Positions 41,615-50,885 are shown, counted from the stretch's first letter. The stretch: 64,000 nucleotides of DNA from Collinsella sp. (GCA_019414345.1 DXMF01000037.1:1-64000), one strand, 5' to 3'. Made by a program: numbers and translations. Notes: generated by a model not told the origin, from the letters alone.

Positions 41615-41899
41615 GTGCCTGAGGTTGACGCTGCACAGCTCGAGGGTGAGGCAATGCTCTCAGATCGCATCGCCGATCTCGTCGAATATTTCGTTGTTCA
41701 GATCGTCGACGACCCGGATTCCGTGAGCCTTGAGGTCATCGATGGTGACGACACCTCTACGATCGAGGTTTCTGTCGCCGAGGATGACGTCGCTAAGGTC
41801 ATCGGCCGTCGTGGCCGTACCATCAAGGCCATTCGCACGCTCGCCCGTGCACTGGCCGCTCGCCTCGACACTGCAGTCGAGGTAGAGGTTCTGGGCTAG
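41615..41899 (+). CDS. khpA: KH-domain RNA-binding protein (KhpA)
   Basis: A small single-KH RNA-binding protein. The KH loop is VAKVIGRRGRTIKAIRTLARAL with G-R-R-G. Homologues bind KhpB/Jag and influence cell length and tRNA processing in Gram-positives. Two starts are credible: GTG 41615, 3 bases after the rpsP stop (94 aa), and ATG 41654 with GAGGGTGAGG upstream (81 aa, the usual size). The longer form is given. Its place between rpsP and rimM is conserved. Confidence 0.9.
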   Translation: MPEVDAAQLEGEAMLSDRIADLVEYFVVQIVDDPDSVSLEVIDGDDTSTIEVSVAEDDVAKVIGRRGRTIKAIRTLARALAARLDTAVEVEVLG

Positions 41900-41903
41900 G
41901 ACC

Positions 41904-42425
41904 TTGAGGTCCCAGTACAAAAACATCGCCCGTGTGGTCAAGCCGCACGGAAGGAAGGGGGAGGTCCTCGCGCAGCCGCTGCGGGGGCTTCCTTCTGTAT
42001 TGACGCCGGGTATGCGCGTCGCCCTGACGCCGCCGGCGCTCAAGCGCGACCGCTTTTGCACGGTCGTGTCCGTCACCGATACGGGCGATGGCGATCTGGT
42101 CTCGTTTGAGGGCATTGACGACTTGACGGCCGCCGAGGGCATCACGGGATGCTATGTGCTGGCAAATCGTGACGACTTTGAGCTCGATTCGCTCGACGCC
42201 GCCTATACCGACCTGATGGGTCGCGAGGTGGTCGACGAGCGCTTCGGTTCGCTCGGCACGATCGTCGAGATCATGTCGACGCCCGCTAACGATGTTTGGG
42301 TTGTCGAGGGTGATCGGTACGGCGAGGTGCTGATTCCCGTGATCGAGCAGGTTGTGCTCGATCTTCCCGACACAGGAACAATTTTCGTCCACGTTATGGA
42401 CGGCCTGATCGATATGGACAAGTAG
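41904..42425 (+). CDS. rimM: Ribosome maturation factor RimM
   Basis: Assists maturation of the 30S head via S19. The N-terminal beta-barrel (IARVVKPHGRKGEVLAQPL) and PRC-barrel-like C-terminal half (LMGREVVDERFGSLGTIVEIM, ending HVMDGLIDMD) are both recognisable. 173 aa. The proposed start TTG 41904 lies 4 bases after the KH gene stop and has only a weak TAGG site, so coupling with the upstream gene is likely. Confidence 0.92.
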   Translation: MRSQYKNIARVVKPHGRKGEVLAQPLRGLPSVLTPGMRVALTPPALKRDRFCTVVSVTDTGDGDLVSFEGIDDLTAAEGITGCYVLANRDDFELDSLDAAYTDLMGREVVDERFGSLGTIVEIMSTPANDVWVVEGDRYGEVLIPVIEQVVLDLPDTGTIFVHVMDGLIDMDK

Positions 42426-42435
42426 GGAGGACAAC

Positions 42436-43194
42436 ATGCTGATTGAGACCCTTTCGGTCTTTCCCGAGATGTTTGAGCCCGTCATGTCCACATCGATTTT
42501 GGGCCGCGCCCGCAAGGCCGGCCTTTTTGATTTTAAGGCGTATAACCTGCGCGACTGGACGCACGACCGCCATCGTACCGTCGATGACGAGCCGTACGGC
42601 GGCGGGCAGGGCATGCTCATGAAGGTCGAGCCTATTGCCGAGGCCATCGAGGCTATTAGCTCCGAGGGTCCCAAGCCCACCGTGGTGTTCTTTACGCCCT
42701 GTGGCGAGCCCTTTACGCAGCATGTGGCCGAGCGCCTGCTCAAAAGCGAGCGCCTGCTGTTTGTGTGCAGCCGCTACGAGGGCGTCGACGAGCGTGCGTA
42801 TGCGTATGCCGATGAGCGCCTGTCGATCGGCGACTACGTGCTCACGGGCGGCGAGCTGCCCGCTATGGTGGTGGCTGACGCCGTCGTGCGTCTCATCCCC
42901 GGCGCCCTTGGTGACGAGATGAGCAACGTCGACGAGTCGTTTTCGACCGCCGAGGACGGTGGCCTGCTCGAGTACGCGCAGTATACCCGTCCCGCCGAGT
43001 TCAACGGCGAGGGCGTGCCCGCCGTGCTCGTGAGCGGCGATCACGCCAAGGTCGACGCCTGGCGCCGCAAGAATGCCATCGAGCGCACCTGCCGCTGGCG
43101 TCCCGACCTAATCGAGACGGCGCGGCTTACGCCCGAGGAGCGTGCATACGCGCAAGAGATTCTGGACGCGTCGTATTCGCAGAGCGAGGAGTGA
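42436..43194 (+). CDS. trmD: tRNA (guanine-N1-)-methyltransferase TrmD
   Basis: A SPOUT-family enzyme that methylates G37 of tRNAs. LSVFPEMFEPVMSTSILGRA at the N-terminus, DDEPYGGGQGMLMKVEP, SRYEGVDER and the knot region SIGDYVLTGGELPA are diagnostic; RRKNAIERTCRWRPDL is in the C-terminal domain. 252 aa. The ATG has GGGAGGA upstream; lepB follows with overlapping signals. Confidence 0.97.
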   Translation: MLIETLSVFPEMFEPVMSTSILGRARKAGLFDFKAYNLRDWTHDRHRTVDDEPYGGGQGMLMKVEPIAEAIEAISSEGPKPTVVFFTPCGEPFTQHVAERLLKSERLLFVCSRYEGVDERAYAYADERLSIGDYVLTGGELPAMVVADAVVRLIPGALGDEMSNVDESFSTAEDGGLLEYAQYTRPAEFNGEGVPAVLVSGDHAKVDAWRRKNAIERTCRWRPDLIETARLTPEERAYAQEILDASYSQSEE

Positions 43195-43196
43195 GA

Positions 43197-43760
43197 ATGG
43201 TCCCATCGCAGCATTCCGTGCTAAGGGGTGCGTTTGAGTGGATTGTGGTCGTCGCGATCGCACTCGTCGCCACCTTCTTGATTCGCTCGTTTGTGGTCGA
43301 ACCCTTTGTGGTGCCCACCGGTTCCATGGAGTCCACGATCGAGATTGGCGACCAGATCCTGGCCCAAAAGGTGAGCCTCGAGCTCGGTCAGCCCGTCAAG
43401 CAGGGCGATATCGTGGTGTTCCATAACCCCGATGGTACCTCCGAGCACGATGTTCTCGTCAAGCGTGTTATTGCCACGGCCGGCCAGACCGTTGACCTGC
43501 AGGACGGCAAGGTGGTCGTTGACGGCCAAGCACTCGACGAGGACTACACGACCGGCATGAGCTGGCCGCTTTCGGTCCAGGCTCCCGGCGCTCAGGTAGG
43601 CTATCCCTACACCGTTCCCGATGGGTGCGTGTGGGTGATGGGCGACAACCGCGAAAACTCTGCCGACTCACGCTACTTTGGTCCCGTCGATCGCTCTGAT
43701 CTGATCGCCGTGGCGCTCGTGCGCTACTGGCCGCTCAACCGCATCGGCGCTATCGACTAA
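43197..43760 (+). CDS. lepB: Signal peptidase I LepB
   Basis: The membrane serine protease that removes signal peptides. One N-terminal membrane helix (about 14-30), catalytic Ser43 in PTGSMEST, Lys89 in VLVKRVIA, and the family box MGDNRENSADSRYFGPV near the C-terminus. 187 aa with a single anchor, the Gram-positive type. ATG 43197 is 2 bases after the trmD stop with GAGGAG inside the trmD end; a GTG two codons earlier is possible. Confidence 0.95.
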   Translation: MVPSQHSVLRGAFEWIVVVAIALVATFLIRSFVVEPFVVPTGSMESTIEIGDQILAQKVSLELGQPVKQGDIVVFHNPDGTSEHDVLVKRVIATAGQTVDLQDGKVVVDGQALDEDYTTGMSWPLSVQAPGAQVGYPYTVPDGCVWVMGDNRENSADSRYFGPVDRSDLIAVALVRYWPLNRIGAID

Positions 43761-43819
43761 AAAACGCTATAGTACAGTACCTAACCGTGTAATCGTTTCG
43801 ACGAGGGGATATTAGAGGC

Positions 43820-44731
43820 ATGAACGCTTCATCGCTTTCCTTCCAAGACATCATCCTGCGCCTCCAGCAGTACTGGGGCGAGCAGGGCTGCGTCATTATG
43901 CAGCCCTATGACTCCGAGGTCGGTGCCGGTACCTTCCATACCGCGACCACGCTGCGCTCGCTCGGTCCCTCCGAGTGGCGCACCTGCTATGCGCAGCCTT
44001 GCCGCCGTCCCGCCGACGGCCGCTACGGCGAGAACCCCAACCGCATGCAGCACTACTATCAGTTCCAGGTGCTCATTAAGCCCTCGCCGGTCAACGCCCA
44101 GGAGCTCTACCTGGGGTCTCTTGCCGCCATTGGCCTGGACCCCAACGACCATGACGTCCGCTTTGTCGAGGACGACTGGGAGAGCCCGACGCTCGGCGCC
44201 TGGGGCCTTGGCTGGGAGGTCTGGCTCAACGGTATGGAGGTCACGCAGTTTACGTACTTCCAGCAGGTGGGCGGCATCGAGGTCGACCCCGTGCCCGTCG
44301 AGATCACCTATGGTCTGGAGCGCATCGCCATGTACGCCCAGGGCGTCAACTCCGTTTATGACCTGGTGTGGAGCTATCTGCCCGATGGCACGCCCATGAC
44401 CTATGGCGACGTGTTCCTGGAGAACGAGCGCGAGTTCAGTGCCTACAACTTTGAGGTCGCCAACGTCGAGATGATGCGTCAGAAGTTTGACGACTACGAG
44501 GCCGAGTGCCACTCCTGCCTGGAGCGCAAGCTTCCGCTGCCGGCGTACGACTGCGTTATGAAGTGCAGCCATGCCTTCAACTTGCTCGACGCCCGTGGCG
44601 CCCTGTCCGCGGTCGAGCGTGCCAACTACATCCTGCGCGTCCGCGCCGTCGCCAAGGCGTGCTGCGAGGCCTATATGGCCGAGGTCGCCGGAGTCAACGA
44701 GAATGCCGACCAGGAAGGCGAGGTGGCGTAA
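43820..44731 (+). CDS. glyQ: Glycyl-tRNA synthetase alpha subunit
   Basis: The catalytic subunit of the heterotetrameric (alpha2beta2) bacterial glycyl-tRNA synthetase. FQDIILRLQQYWGEQGCVIMQPYD, TFHTATTLRSLG, RRPADGRYGENPNRMQHYYQFQV and EITYGLERIAMY are diagnostic class II segments, each cited in part. 303 aa. Followed 3 bases later by glyS. A TATAGT near 43770 is a possible -10, without a good -35; the 59-base upstream gap is too short for a T-box. Confidence 0.97.
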   Translation: MNASSLSFQDIILRLQQYWGEQGCVIMQPYDSEVGAGTFHTATTLRSLGPSEWRTCYAQPCRRPADGRYGENPNRMQHYYQFQVLIKPSPVNAQELYLGSLAAIGLDPNDHDVRFVEDDWESPTLGAWGLGWEVWLNGMEVTQFTYFQQVGGIEVDPVPVEITYGLERIAMYAQGVNSVYDLVWSYLPDGTPMTYGDVFLENEREFSAYNFEVANVEMMRQKFDDYEAECHSCLERKLPLPAYDCVMKCSHAFNLLDARGALSAVERANYILRVRAVAKACCEAYMAEVAGVNENADQEGEVA

Positions 44732-44734
44732 GCC

Positions 44735-46831
44735 ATGGCAGACGCTAAGGATTTCCTGTTTGAGATTGGTACGGAGGAAATGCCCTCCGCACCGCTGAAC
44801 AATGCCGTCAAGCAGCTTGGCACCATGATCGCCATGGGTCTCGACGAGGCCGGTCTGGCCCATGGCGAGGTCCGCGTGATCTCGAGCCCGCGTCGACTGG
44901 CTGCGCTCGTGGCCAACGTCGCCACTGCGACCGATGAGGTCCATGAGGTCAAGCGCGGTCCCGCGGCCAACATCGCCTTCGATGCTGACGGTAACGCCAC
45001 CAAGGCCGCCCAGGGCTTCGCCCGCAAGTGCGGCGTGGCTGCCGAGGGCCTGGTCCGTCGCGAGGATACGGACGGTCGCGAGTATGTCTTTGCCGAGAAG
45101 AACATTCCTTCCGCCCCGGCCACCCCGATCCTGACGGCCCTGTGCGAGAAGACTATCGCCGGCCTGCAGTGGCCCAACTACCGCTCCCAGCGCTGGGGCC
45201 ACGAGCACGCGACGTTCGTGCGTCCGGTCCGTTGGATCTGCTGCCTTTTGGGTGAGGATGTTGTGCCCGTGTCGTTTGCCGACGTGACGAGTGGCAACAC
45301 CACGCGTGGTCATCGCGTACTTGGCCCTGGTGACCATGTGGTTGCCAGCCCCGCCGCCTACGAGCAGGTGCTCGAGGACGCCGGCGTGCTTTCTGCCGAG
45401 CGTCGTCGCGAGGCCATCCTCGCCGGTATCGCTGAGGTCGAGGCTGCCCGTCCCGGCTGCCATGTCGATACGCCCAAGAAGGTCTTCGAGGAGGTTATCA
45501 ACCTCTGCGAGTGGCCGACGGTGCTCGTCGGTACTTTCGATGAGGAGTTCCTCAAGGTCCCGCACGAGATTATCTGCGAGTCCATGCTCACCAACCAGCG
45601 CTACTTCCCGATCTATGACGGCGAGGGCAAGCTCACGCGTGAGTTCGTGGTCGTTTCCAACAGCAAGCCCGAGAATGCCGAGCGCGTGATCGACGGCAAC
45701 GAGCGCGTCGTGCGCGCCCGTCTGGATGATGCCAAGTTCTTCTACGAGGAGGACCTGAAGATCTCCCTCGACGAGTTCCGTGAGCGTCTGGCCAAGGTTG
45801 CCTTCCAGGAGAAGCTCGGTAGCGTGCTCGCCAAGTCCGAGCGCATCGAGCAGCTCGCGCTCGCCATCGCCCGCGAGGCTCACCTGGGCGCCCATCTTGC
45901 CGCCGACGCTGCTCGCGCCGCACACCTGTGCAAGGCAGACCTGGTGTCCAACGCCGTCGTCGAGTTCACGAGCCAGCAGGGCGTGATGGGTGGTTACTAC
46001 GCCTGCGCGATGGGGGAGAACGACGAGGTCGCTCATGCCATTCGCGATCACTATCGTCCCCGCTTTGCCGGCGACGAGCTGCCCGAGGGCACCGCTGGCT
46101 GCATCGTGGCCTGCGCCGACAAGCTCGATACCATCGCCGGTATCTTTGCCATCGGCGAGCCCCCGACCGGCTCCTCCGACCCCTACGCGCTGCGTCGTGC
46201 CGCTATCGGCATCATCAACATCCTGCGCGACCGTCTGCCGATCGATCCCACGTCGCTCATCGACTTCGCCCTTGAGCTCTACAGTGAGCAGGGCATTGAG
46301 TTCGACGCCGCCGAGGTCGCCCAGCAGGTTCGCGACTTCTTCCATGGCCGCCTGGTGAGCATGGCCCGCGACGAGAAGATCCCGGCCGATACCGTTGCCG
46401 CCGTCTCCGCGGTGCACATCATTGCTCCGTCCGTCTTCTTCGCCCGCTGCGCCGCCCTCGACGAGGCCCGCAAGAACGACGCTGAGACGTTCGATAACCT
46501 GGCGACCGCCTATGCCCGCGCCGCGCACATCTCCAAGCCCGAGCTGGGTGCGGAGTACGACCGCGCCCTGATGGGCGAGGTTGAGCTCGCGCTTGCCGAC
46601 GCCTCCGAGGCCGCTCGGACCGCCGTCGATGCTGCTCTCGCTGTCGAGGATTACCCGGCCGCATTTGCTGCCCTCGCCGCCCTGCGTGCCCCCATCGACC
46701 GCTTCTTCGACGAGGTCATGGTCATGGACAAGGACGAGCAGCTTCGCGATAATCGCCTTAAGCTGCTCAACCGCTTCGAGGCCGTTTTCTCCGGCATCGC
46801 CAACATCGGTGAGCTTGCCCGCAAAAAGTAA
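44735..46831 (+). CDS. glyS: Glycyl-tRNA synthetase beta subunit
   Basis: Needed for tRNA-Gly recognition with GlyQ. FLFEIGTEEMPSAPLNNAV at the N-terminus and MLTNQRYFPIYD, DDAKFFYEED, SDPYALRRAAIGIINIL and the C-terminal anticodon-binding part (FFDEVMVMDKDEQLRDNRL) are typical. 698 aa, normal length. The start ATG is 3 bases after the glyQ stop. Confidence 0.97.
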   Translation: MADAKDFLFEIGTEEMPSAPLNNAVKQLGTMIAMGLDEAGLAHGEVRVISSPRRLAALVANVATATDEVHEVKRGPAANIAFDADGNATKAAQGFARKCGVAAEGLVRREDTDGREYVFAEKNIPSAPATPILTALCEKTIAGLQWPNYRSQRWGHEHATFVRPVRWICCLLGEDVVPVSFADVTSGNTTRGHRVLGPGDHVVASPAAYEQVLEDAGVLSAERRREAILAGIAEVEAARPGCHVDTPKKVFEEVINLCEWPTVLVGTFDEEFLKVPHEIICESMLTNQRYFPIYDGEGKLTREFVVVSNSKPENAERVIDGNERVVRARLDDAKFFYEEDLKISLDEFRERLAKVAFQEKLGSVLAKSERIEQLALAIAREAHLGAHLAADAARAAHLCKADLVSNAVVEFTSQQGVMGGYYACAMGENDEVAHAIRDHYRPRFAGDELPEGTAGCIVACADKLDTIAGIFAIGEPPTGSSDPYALRRAAIGIINILRDRLPIDPTSLIDFALELYSEQGIEFDAAEVAQQVRDFFHGRLVSMARDEKIPADTVAAVSAVHIIAPSVFFARCAALDEARKNDAETFDNLATAYARAAHISKPELGAEYDRALMGEVELALADASEAARTAVDAALAVEDYPAAFAALAALRAPIDRFFDEVMVMDKDEQLRDNRLKLLNRFEAVFSGIANIGELARKK

Positions 46832-46865
46832 GCTAGCCTGCGCGTAAGCGCAAAAGGAGCCCCGC

Positions 46866-47741
46866 ATGGATTGCCCGGTCACCGCTCGTCCCAACGTTAT
46901 CGTTATCTCCGACTCGCTCGGCGATACCGCTTGTGAGGTGGTGCTTGCGGCGTCCGGGCAATTTGATGAAGGGGCTTTTCGTCTCTTGCGCCTGTCCAAG
47001 GTGACCTCGGTAGAGCAGGTCAAGTCGTTTGTGGGCCCGCGCGTCGATGCCGACCATCGCGATATTGCCGTGTTCCATACCATTGTCGATCCGACGCTTC
47101 GCGCCCGCGTGCTCGATTACCTGGGCATGCTGCATATTCGTTCAGTCGACCTGATCGGCCCGACGCTCGCCGTGCTGTCGTCGCTCATTGGCGTGCCGCC
47201 CAAGGGCGTTGCGGGCGTGATTCACAAGACCGATGACCGTTACTTCCATCGCATCGAGGCCATGGAGTATTTTGTTGAGCACGATGACGGGCGTGGTTGC
47301 GACGATCTGTCGAGTGCCGATATCGTGCTGCTGGGTGTGTCGCGTACATCCAAGACGCCGCTGTCGATGTATTTAGCCTATCAGGGTTACAAGGTTGCCA
47401 ACGTCCCTCTGGCGCACGGCATGGAGCCGCCCAAGTCGATTTACGAGGTCGACCCGATGCGCCTGTTCGGCCTGATTTCGACCGTCGATGTGATTTCCGA
47501 AATTCGCGATAGCCGCTTGGGCGATGACTACGCTCGTGCCGTTGCCGGCTCCTATGCCGAGCCCGAGAGCGTGCGCGGCGAGCTTGAGGAAGCTCGTGCC
47601 CTCATGAAGCGCTTAGGCTGCTTTGTTGTGCGTACCGACGGCAAAGCCATCGAGGAAAGCGCTGCCGAGATCATTGCTCACCTCGAAGAGATTCAAGAGG
47701 CAAGAGCCCGCCGTGCCGTCCGCCGCGCTCAACAAAAGTAG
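46866..47741 (+). CDS. Pyruvate,phosphate dikinase regulatory protein
   Basis: A bifunctional kinase/pyrophosphorylase (DUF299 family) that inactivates PPDK by ADP-dependent phosphorylation of a Thr near the catalytic His and reverses this using phosphate. The P-loop GVSRTSKTPLSMYLA is at about residue 159, with VISDSLGDTACEVV at the N-terminus and IHKTDDRYFHRIEAMEYFVEHDDG in the centre. 291 aa. Its neighbour ppdK lies 326 bases downstream and carries the target Thr. The sister activity on PEP synthase is excluded by context. Confidence 0.94.
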   Translation: MDCPVTARPNVIVISDSLGDTACEVVLAASGQFDEGAFRLLRLSKVTSVEQVKSFVGPRVDADHRDIAVFHTIVDPTLRARVLDYLGMLHIRSVDLIGPTLAVLSSLIGVPPKGVAGVIHKTDDRYFHRIEAMEYFVEHDDGRGCDDLSSADIVLLGVSRTSKTPLSMYLAYQGYKVANVPLAHGMEPPKSIYEVDPMRLFGLISTVDVISEIRDSRLGDDYARAVAGSYAEPESVRGELEEARALMKRLGCFVVRTDGKAIEESAAEIIAHLEEIQEARARRAVRRAQQK

Positions 47742-47800
47742 CTCACTTGGGACAAGGTTGTTTGGGTAGCTAATTTGGGACGGGGCTCTTTTAGCTAACC
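47738..47800 (+). repeat. Tandem copies of the palindromic repeat after the PPDK regulator
   Basis: A degenerate copy begins with the stop codon at 47739 (TAGCTCACTTGGGACAAGG). A near-complete 37-bp copy at 47764-47800 follows, with ends GGGTAGCTAA and TTAGCTAACC and core TTTGGGACGGGGCT. The latter differs from the arms at 14002 at three positions. Confidence 0.8.
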
Positions 47801-48067
47801 AAAGAGAATACTTGGAAATAATGCTGATAAATGGTAAAGCGATTTAGCAAAAACATCGCATCCGACCCGCACTTTCCTTGTAGTGGTATCTTCATAAGGT
47901 AACCACCTTTACCTACCGTTTACCGCCTGTTTTAGCACGTTTACCAAACCGCGTATCCTCTGCTCAAGCCCGTTCATATCCCGCCGTATAGTTCCCTCAC
48001 GGCCCGCATCCGGCGGGTCGATTCGTTACCACGGTCGTGCGCGAGAGCGCATGGAAGGGGAAGTATC
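47742..48067 (+). promoter_or_regulatory. 326-base intergenic region upstream of ppdK
   Basis: No gene is seen here. The left part carries the palindromic repeats. The middle holds the heptamer YTTTACC in direct orientation at 47907, 47918 and 47939 (spacing 11 and 21 bases) and in inverted orientation at 47833-47839, with GGTAACC at 47898. A TATAGT at 47987-47992 could be a -10, but the -35 is unclear. The phased heptamers look like operator half-sites for control of ppdK. Confidence 0.5.
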
Positions 48068-50818
48068 GTGAGCGATTGCAAGAGGGTTTACCGTTTTGGA
48101 ACCGATGCCCAGGGCATTTGTGTCACCGAGGGCGACAAGTCCATGAACTTTGTGCTTGGCGGCAAAGGCGCGAACCTTGCCGAGATGAGCCGCATCGGCC
48201 TGCCGGTTCCCGGTGGCTTTACCATTACCTGCCAGACTTGCGTTGAGTACTCCGGCGCCGGCAACGTATGGCCGGAGGGCGCGCTCGACGAGATCGTTGC
48301 CGCCGAGGTCGACCTCGAGGCCCGCTGCGGCAAGAAGCTCGGCGATGCCTCCGATCCGCTGCTCGTGTCGGTCCGCTCGGGCGCTCCGTTCTCCATGCCC
48401 GGCATGATGGACACGGTTCTCAACCTGGGCCTCAACGACGATTCCGTCCAGGGCCTTATCGCCCAGACACAGAACCCGCGTTTTGCCTGGGACAGCTATC
48501 GTCGCTTTATCCAGATGTTCTCCAACGTCGTCATGGGTGTCGATGCCGACTTGTTCGAGAATGCCCTGACCCAGGCCCGCCTGGTCGCCGGCGTTCGCGT
48601 CGATTCCGATCTTTCGGCCGAGGACCTGCAGGAGCTCGTCGAGACCTTTAAGGGCATCTTCTCCGAGAACGTCGAGGCGACCCTGTATCCCGAGCTCGAG
48701 GTCGCCGACGGTAAGCCCGTTTTCCCGCACGATCCGGAGCTCCAGCTGCGCCTTGCCATCCAGGCCGTCTTTGGCAGCTGGATGAACGAGCGCGCCTGCA
48801 TCTACCGCAAGCAGCACGGCATTTCCGACGAGCTCGGCACCGCCGTCAACGTCCAGGCCATGGCCTTTGGCAACAAGGGCGAGACCTCTGCGACCGGCGT
48901 CGCCTTTACGCGCAACCCGGCCGACGGCACCAAGGAGTTCTATGGCGACTTTTTGGTGAATGCCCAGGGCGAGGACGTCGTCGCCGGCATCCGAAACACC
49001 GAGCCCATCGCCGACCTCAAGACCACCTCGGGCCTCGAGTCCGCAGGCGAGGAGCTCGAGCGCGTGTTCCTGACGCTCGAGGATCATTACCGCGATATGT
49101 GCGATATCGAGTTCACCATCGAGCAGGGCAAGCTCTGGATGCTCCAGACCCGCGTGGGCAAGCGCACCGCCACTGCCGCCCTGCGCATTGCTATCGAGAT
49201 GGTCGAGGAGGGCCTGATCACCCGCGAGGAGGCTGTGAGCCGCATCGATCCCGCGCAGCTCGACCAGCTCCTGCACCCGCAGTTCGACGCCTCCAAGAAG
49301 TACGAGGCCCTGGCCAGCGGCCTTAACGCCAGCCCTGGTGCCGCCGTGGGCGAGGTCGTGTTCTCGAGTGATGACGCCGTCGCGCGCGCCAACGAGGGCC
49401 ACAAGGTCATTCTGGTCCGCTGGGAGACCAACCCCGACGACCTGAAGGGCATGGTCGCCGCCGAGGGCATCCTGACCAGCCATGGCGGCAAGACGAGCCA
49501 TGCCGCCGTTATCGCCCGCGGCATGGGTACGCCCTGCGTCTGCGGTGTCGAGCGCTTCCATATCGACGCTGCCGAGAAGGTCGTGCACATCGAGGGCAGC
49601 GACCGCGTGCTGCGCGAGGGTGATGTCATCTCCATCGACGGTACCCAGGGCATCGTCGTCGACGGCGCCGTCGACCTGGTTTCGGCCGAGCTCACCGGCG
49701 ACCTGGACACCATCCTGTCCTGGGCCGATGAGATCCGTTTGGACGAGACCGACGGTCACGCCAACCACGTGCGCGTCAACGCCGACAACCCCGAGGATGC
49801 CGAGCTCGCTCTTGAGTTTGGCGCCGAGGCCATCGGTCTGTGCCGCACCGAGCACATGTTCCTGGGCGATCGCAAGAACATCATCCAGAGCTTTATCCTG
49901 TCTGACGATGAGGCCGTGAAGCAGCAGGCCCTGGCCGACCTGCTCAAGGTTCAGACCGAGGACTTCCTGGCGATGTTCAAGACCATGTCCGGTCGCGATG
50001 TGGTCGTCCGCCTGCTCGATCCGCCGCTTCATGAGTTCCTGGATAATCCTCGCGAGCTCGAGGTCGCCATCACCAAGAAGGAGGCCGCCGGCGCTCCTGA
50101 GGAGGAGCTCACTGCCCTGCGCGCCCGCCTGCGTCGCATTGACAGCATGGTCGAGTCCAACCCCATGCTGGGCCTGCGTGGTGTGCGCCTGTCCGTCGTC
50201 TTTAGCGATCTGCCTCTCATGCAGGTTCGCGCCGTTGCCACGGCTGCTGCCCGCCTTATCAAGGAGGGCGTCGACCCACGCCCCGAGATCATGGTTCCGC
50301 TCGTTTCCATCACGGCAGAGCATGTCCAGACCCGCGAGGTCATTGAGCGCGTAATCGCCGAGGTTTCCGCCGAAGAGGGCGTCGAGCTCAACATTCCCGT
50401 GGGCACGATGCTCGAGCTGCCGCGCGCCTGTATGGTCGCCGACGAGATCGCCCATCATGCCGACTTCTTCTGCTTTGGCACCAACGACCTCACGCAGACG
50501 ACCTTCGGCTTCTCTCGTGACGATGCCGAGGCCAAGTACATCCCGCTGTACATGCACAAGAAGATCCTGAAGGACAATCCCTTCGAGACCATCGACACGG
50601 CGGTGCTGGAGCTCGTGCGCTTGGCCGTCGAGAAGGGCCGCGCCACCAATCCCGACATGCACTTTGGCGTGTGCGGCGAGCATGGCGGCGACCCCAAGTC
50701 CATCAAGGGCCTGTTTAACGTGGCCGACGTGGACTACGTGTCCTGCTCGCCCTATCGCGTGCCCCTCGCGCGCCTGGCTGCCGCTCAGGCCAAGCTCGAG
50801 GCCAAGCGCAACGCCTAG
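48068..50818 (+). CDS. ppdK: Pyruvate,phosphate dikinase
   Basis: Reversibly converts pyruvate + ATP + phosphate to PEP + AMP + pyrophosphate. 916 aa with an N-terminal ATP-grasp region (GGKGANLAEM, GAPFSMPGMMDTVLNLG), the swivelling phosphohistidine domain (SHGGKTSHAAVIARGMG; catalytic His478 and regulatory Thr476 two residues before it), and the C-terminal TIM-barrel PEP/pyruvate domain ending with FGVCGEHGGDP. The start is GTG 48068 with AAGGGGAAG upstream. The regulator gene lies upstream. In fermentative gut bacteria the enzyme can work in the glycolytic direction. Confidence 0.97.
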   Translation: MSDCKRVYRFGTDAQGICVTEGDKSMNFVLGGKGANLAEMSRIGLPVPGGFTITCQTCVEYSGAGNVWPEGALDEIVAAEVDLEARCGKKLGDASDPLLVSVRSGAPFSMPGMMDTVLNLGLNDDSVQGLIAQTQNPRFAWDSYRRFIQMFSNVVMGVDADLFENALTQARLVAGVRVDSDLSAEDLQELVETFKGIFSENVEATLYPELEVADGKPVFPHDPELQLRLAIQAVFGSWMNERACIYRKQHGISDELGTAVNVQAMAFGNKGETSATGVAFTRNPADGTKEFYGDFLVNAQGEDVVAGIRNTEPIADLKTTSGLESAGEELERVFLTLEDHYRDMCDIEFTIEQGKLWMLQTRVGKRTATAALRIAIEMVEEGLITREEAVSRIDPAQLDQLLHPQFDASKKYEALASGLNASPGAAVGEVVFSSDDAVARANEGHKVILVRWETNPDDLKGMVAAEGILTSHGGKTSHAAVIARGMGTPCVCGVERFHIDAAEKVVHIEGSDRVLREGDVISIDGTQGIVVDGAVDLVSAELTGDLDTILSWADEIRLDETDGHANHVRVNADNPEDAELALEFGAEAIGLCRTEHMFLGDRKNIIQSFILSDDEAVKQQALADLLKVQTEDFLAMFKTMSGRDVVVRLLDPPLHEFLDNPRELEVAITKKEAAGAPEEELTALRARLRRIDSMVESNPMLGLRGVRLSVVFSDLPLMQVRAVATAAARLIKEGVDPRPEIMVPLVSITAEHVQTREVIERVIAEVSAEEGVELNIPVGTMLELPRACMVADEIAHHADFFCFGTNDLTQTTFGFSRDDAEAKYIPLYMHKKILKDNPFETIDTAVLELVRLAVEKGRATNPDMHFGVCGEHGGDPKSIKGLFNVADVDYVSCSPYRVPLARLAAAQAKLEAKRNA

Positions 50819-50855
50819 CCCCTGCGCATCGACGCCTAGCGTAGCGCCCCTTCAT

Positions 50856-50885
50856 ACCGCCCGTCTCATTCTTGAGGCGGGCGGT
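50856..50885 (+). terminator. Hairpin after ppdK
   Basis: A 13-bp stem (50856-50868 with 50873-50885, one T-G pair) and TTCT loop. The T-rich region begins about 15 bases later, so termination may be inefficient. Confidence 0.6.

Noticed and set aside
43761..43819. A T-box riboswitch upstream of glyQ
   Set aside because: The gap is only 59 bases and shows no T-box core or specifier structure.
43829..47083. A minus-strand open frame of over 1000 codons opposite glyQ, glyS and the PPDK regulator
   Set aside because: It mirrors codon bias of the GC-rich genes on the plus strand, has no recognisable domain and a Gly/Val/Leu/Asp-heavy composition typical of antisense shadows.
48026..50683. A long minus-strand open frame opposite ppdK
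   Set aside because: The plus strand encodes an intact PPDK with all catalytic motifs; the antisense frame has no family similarity.
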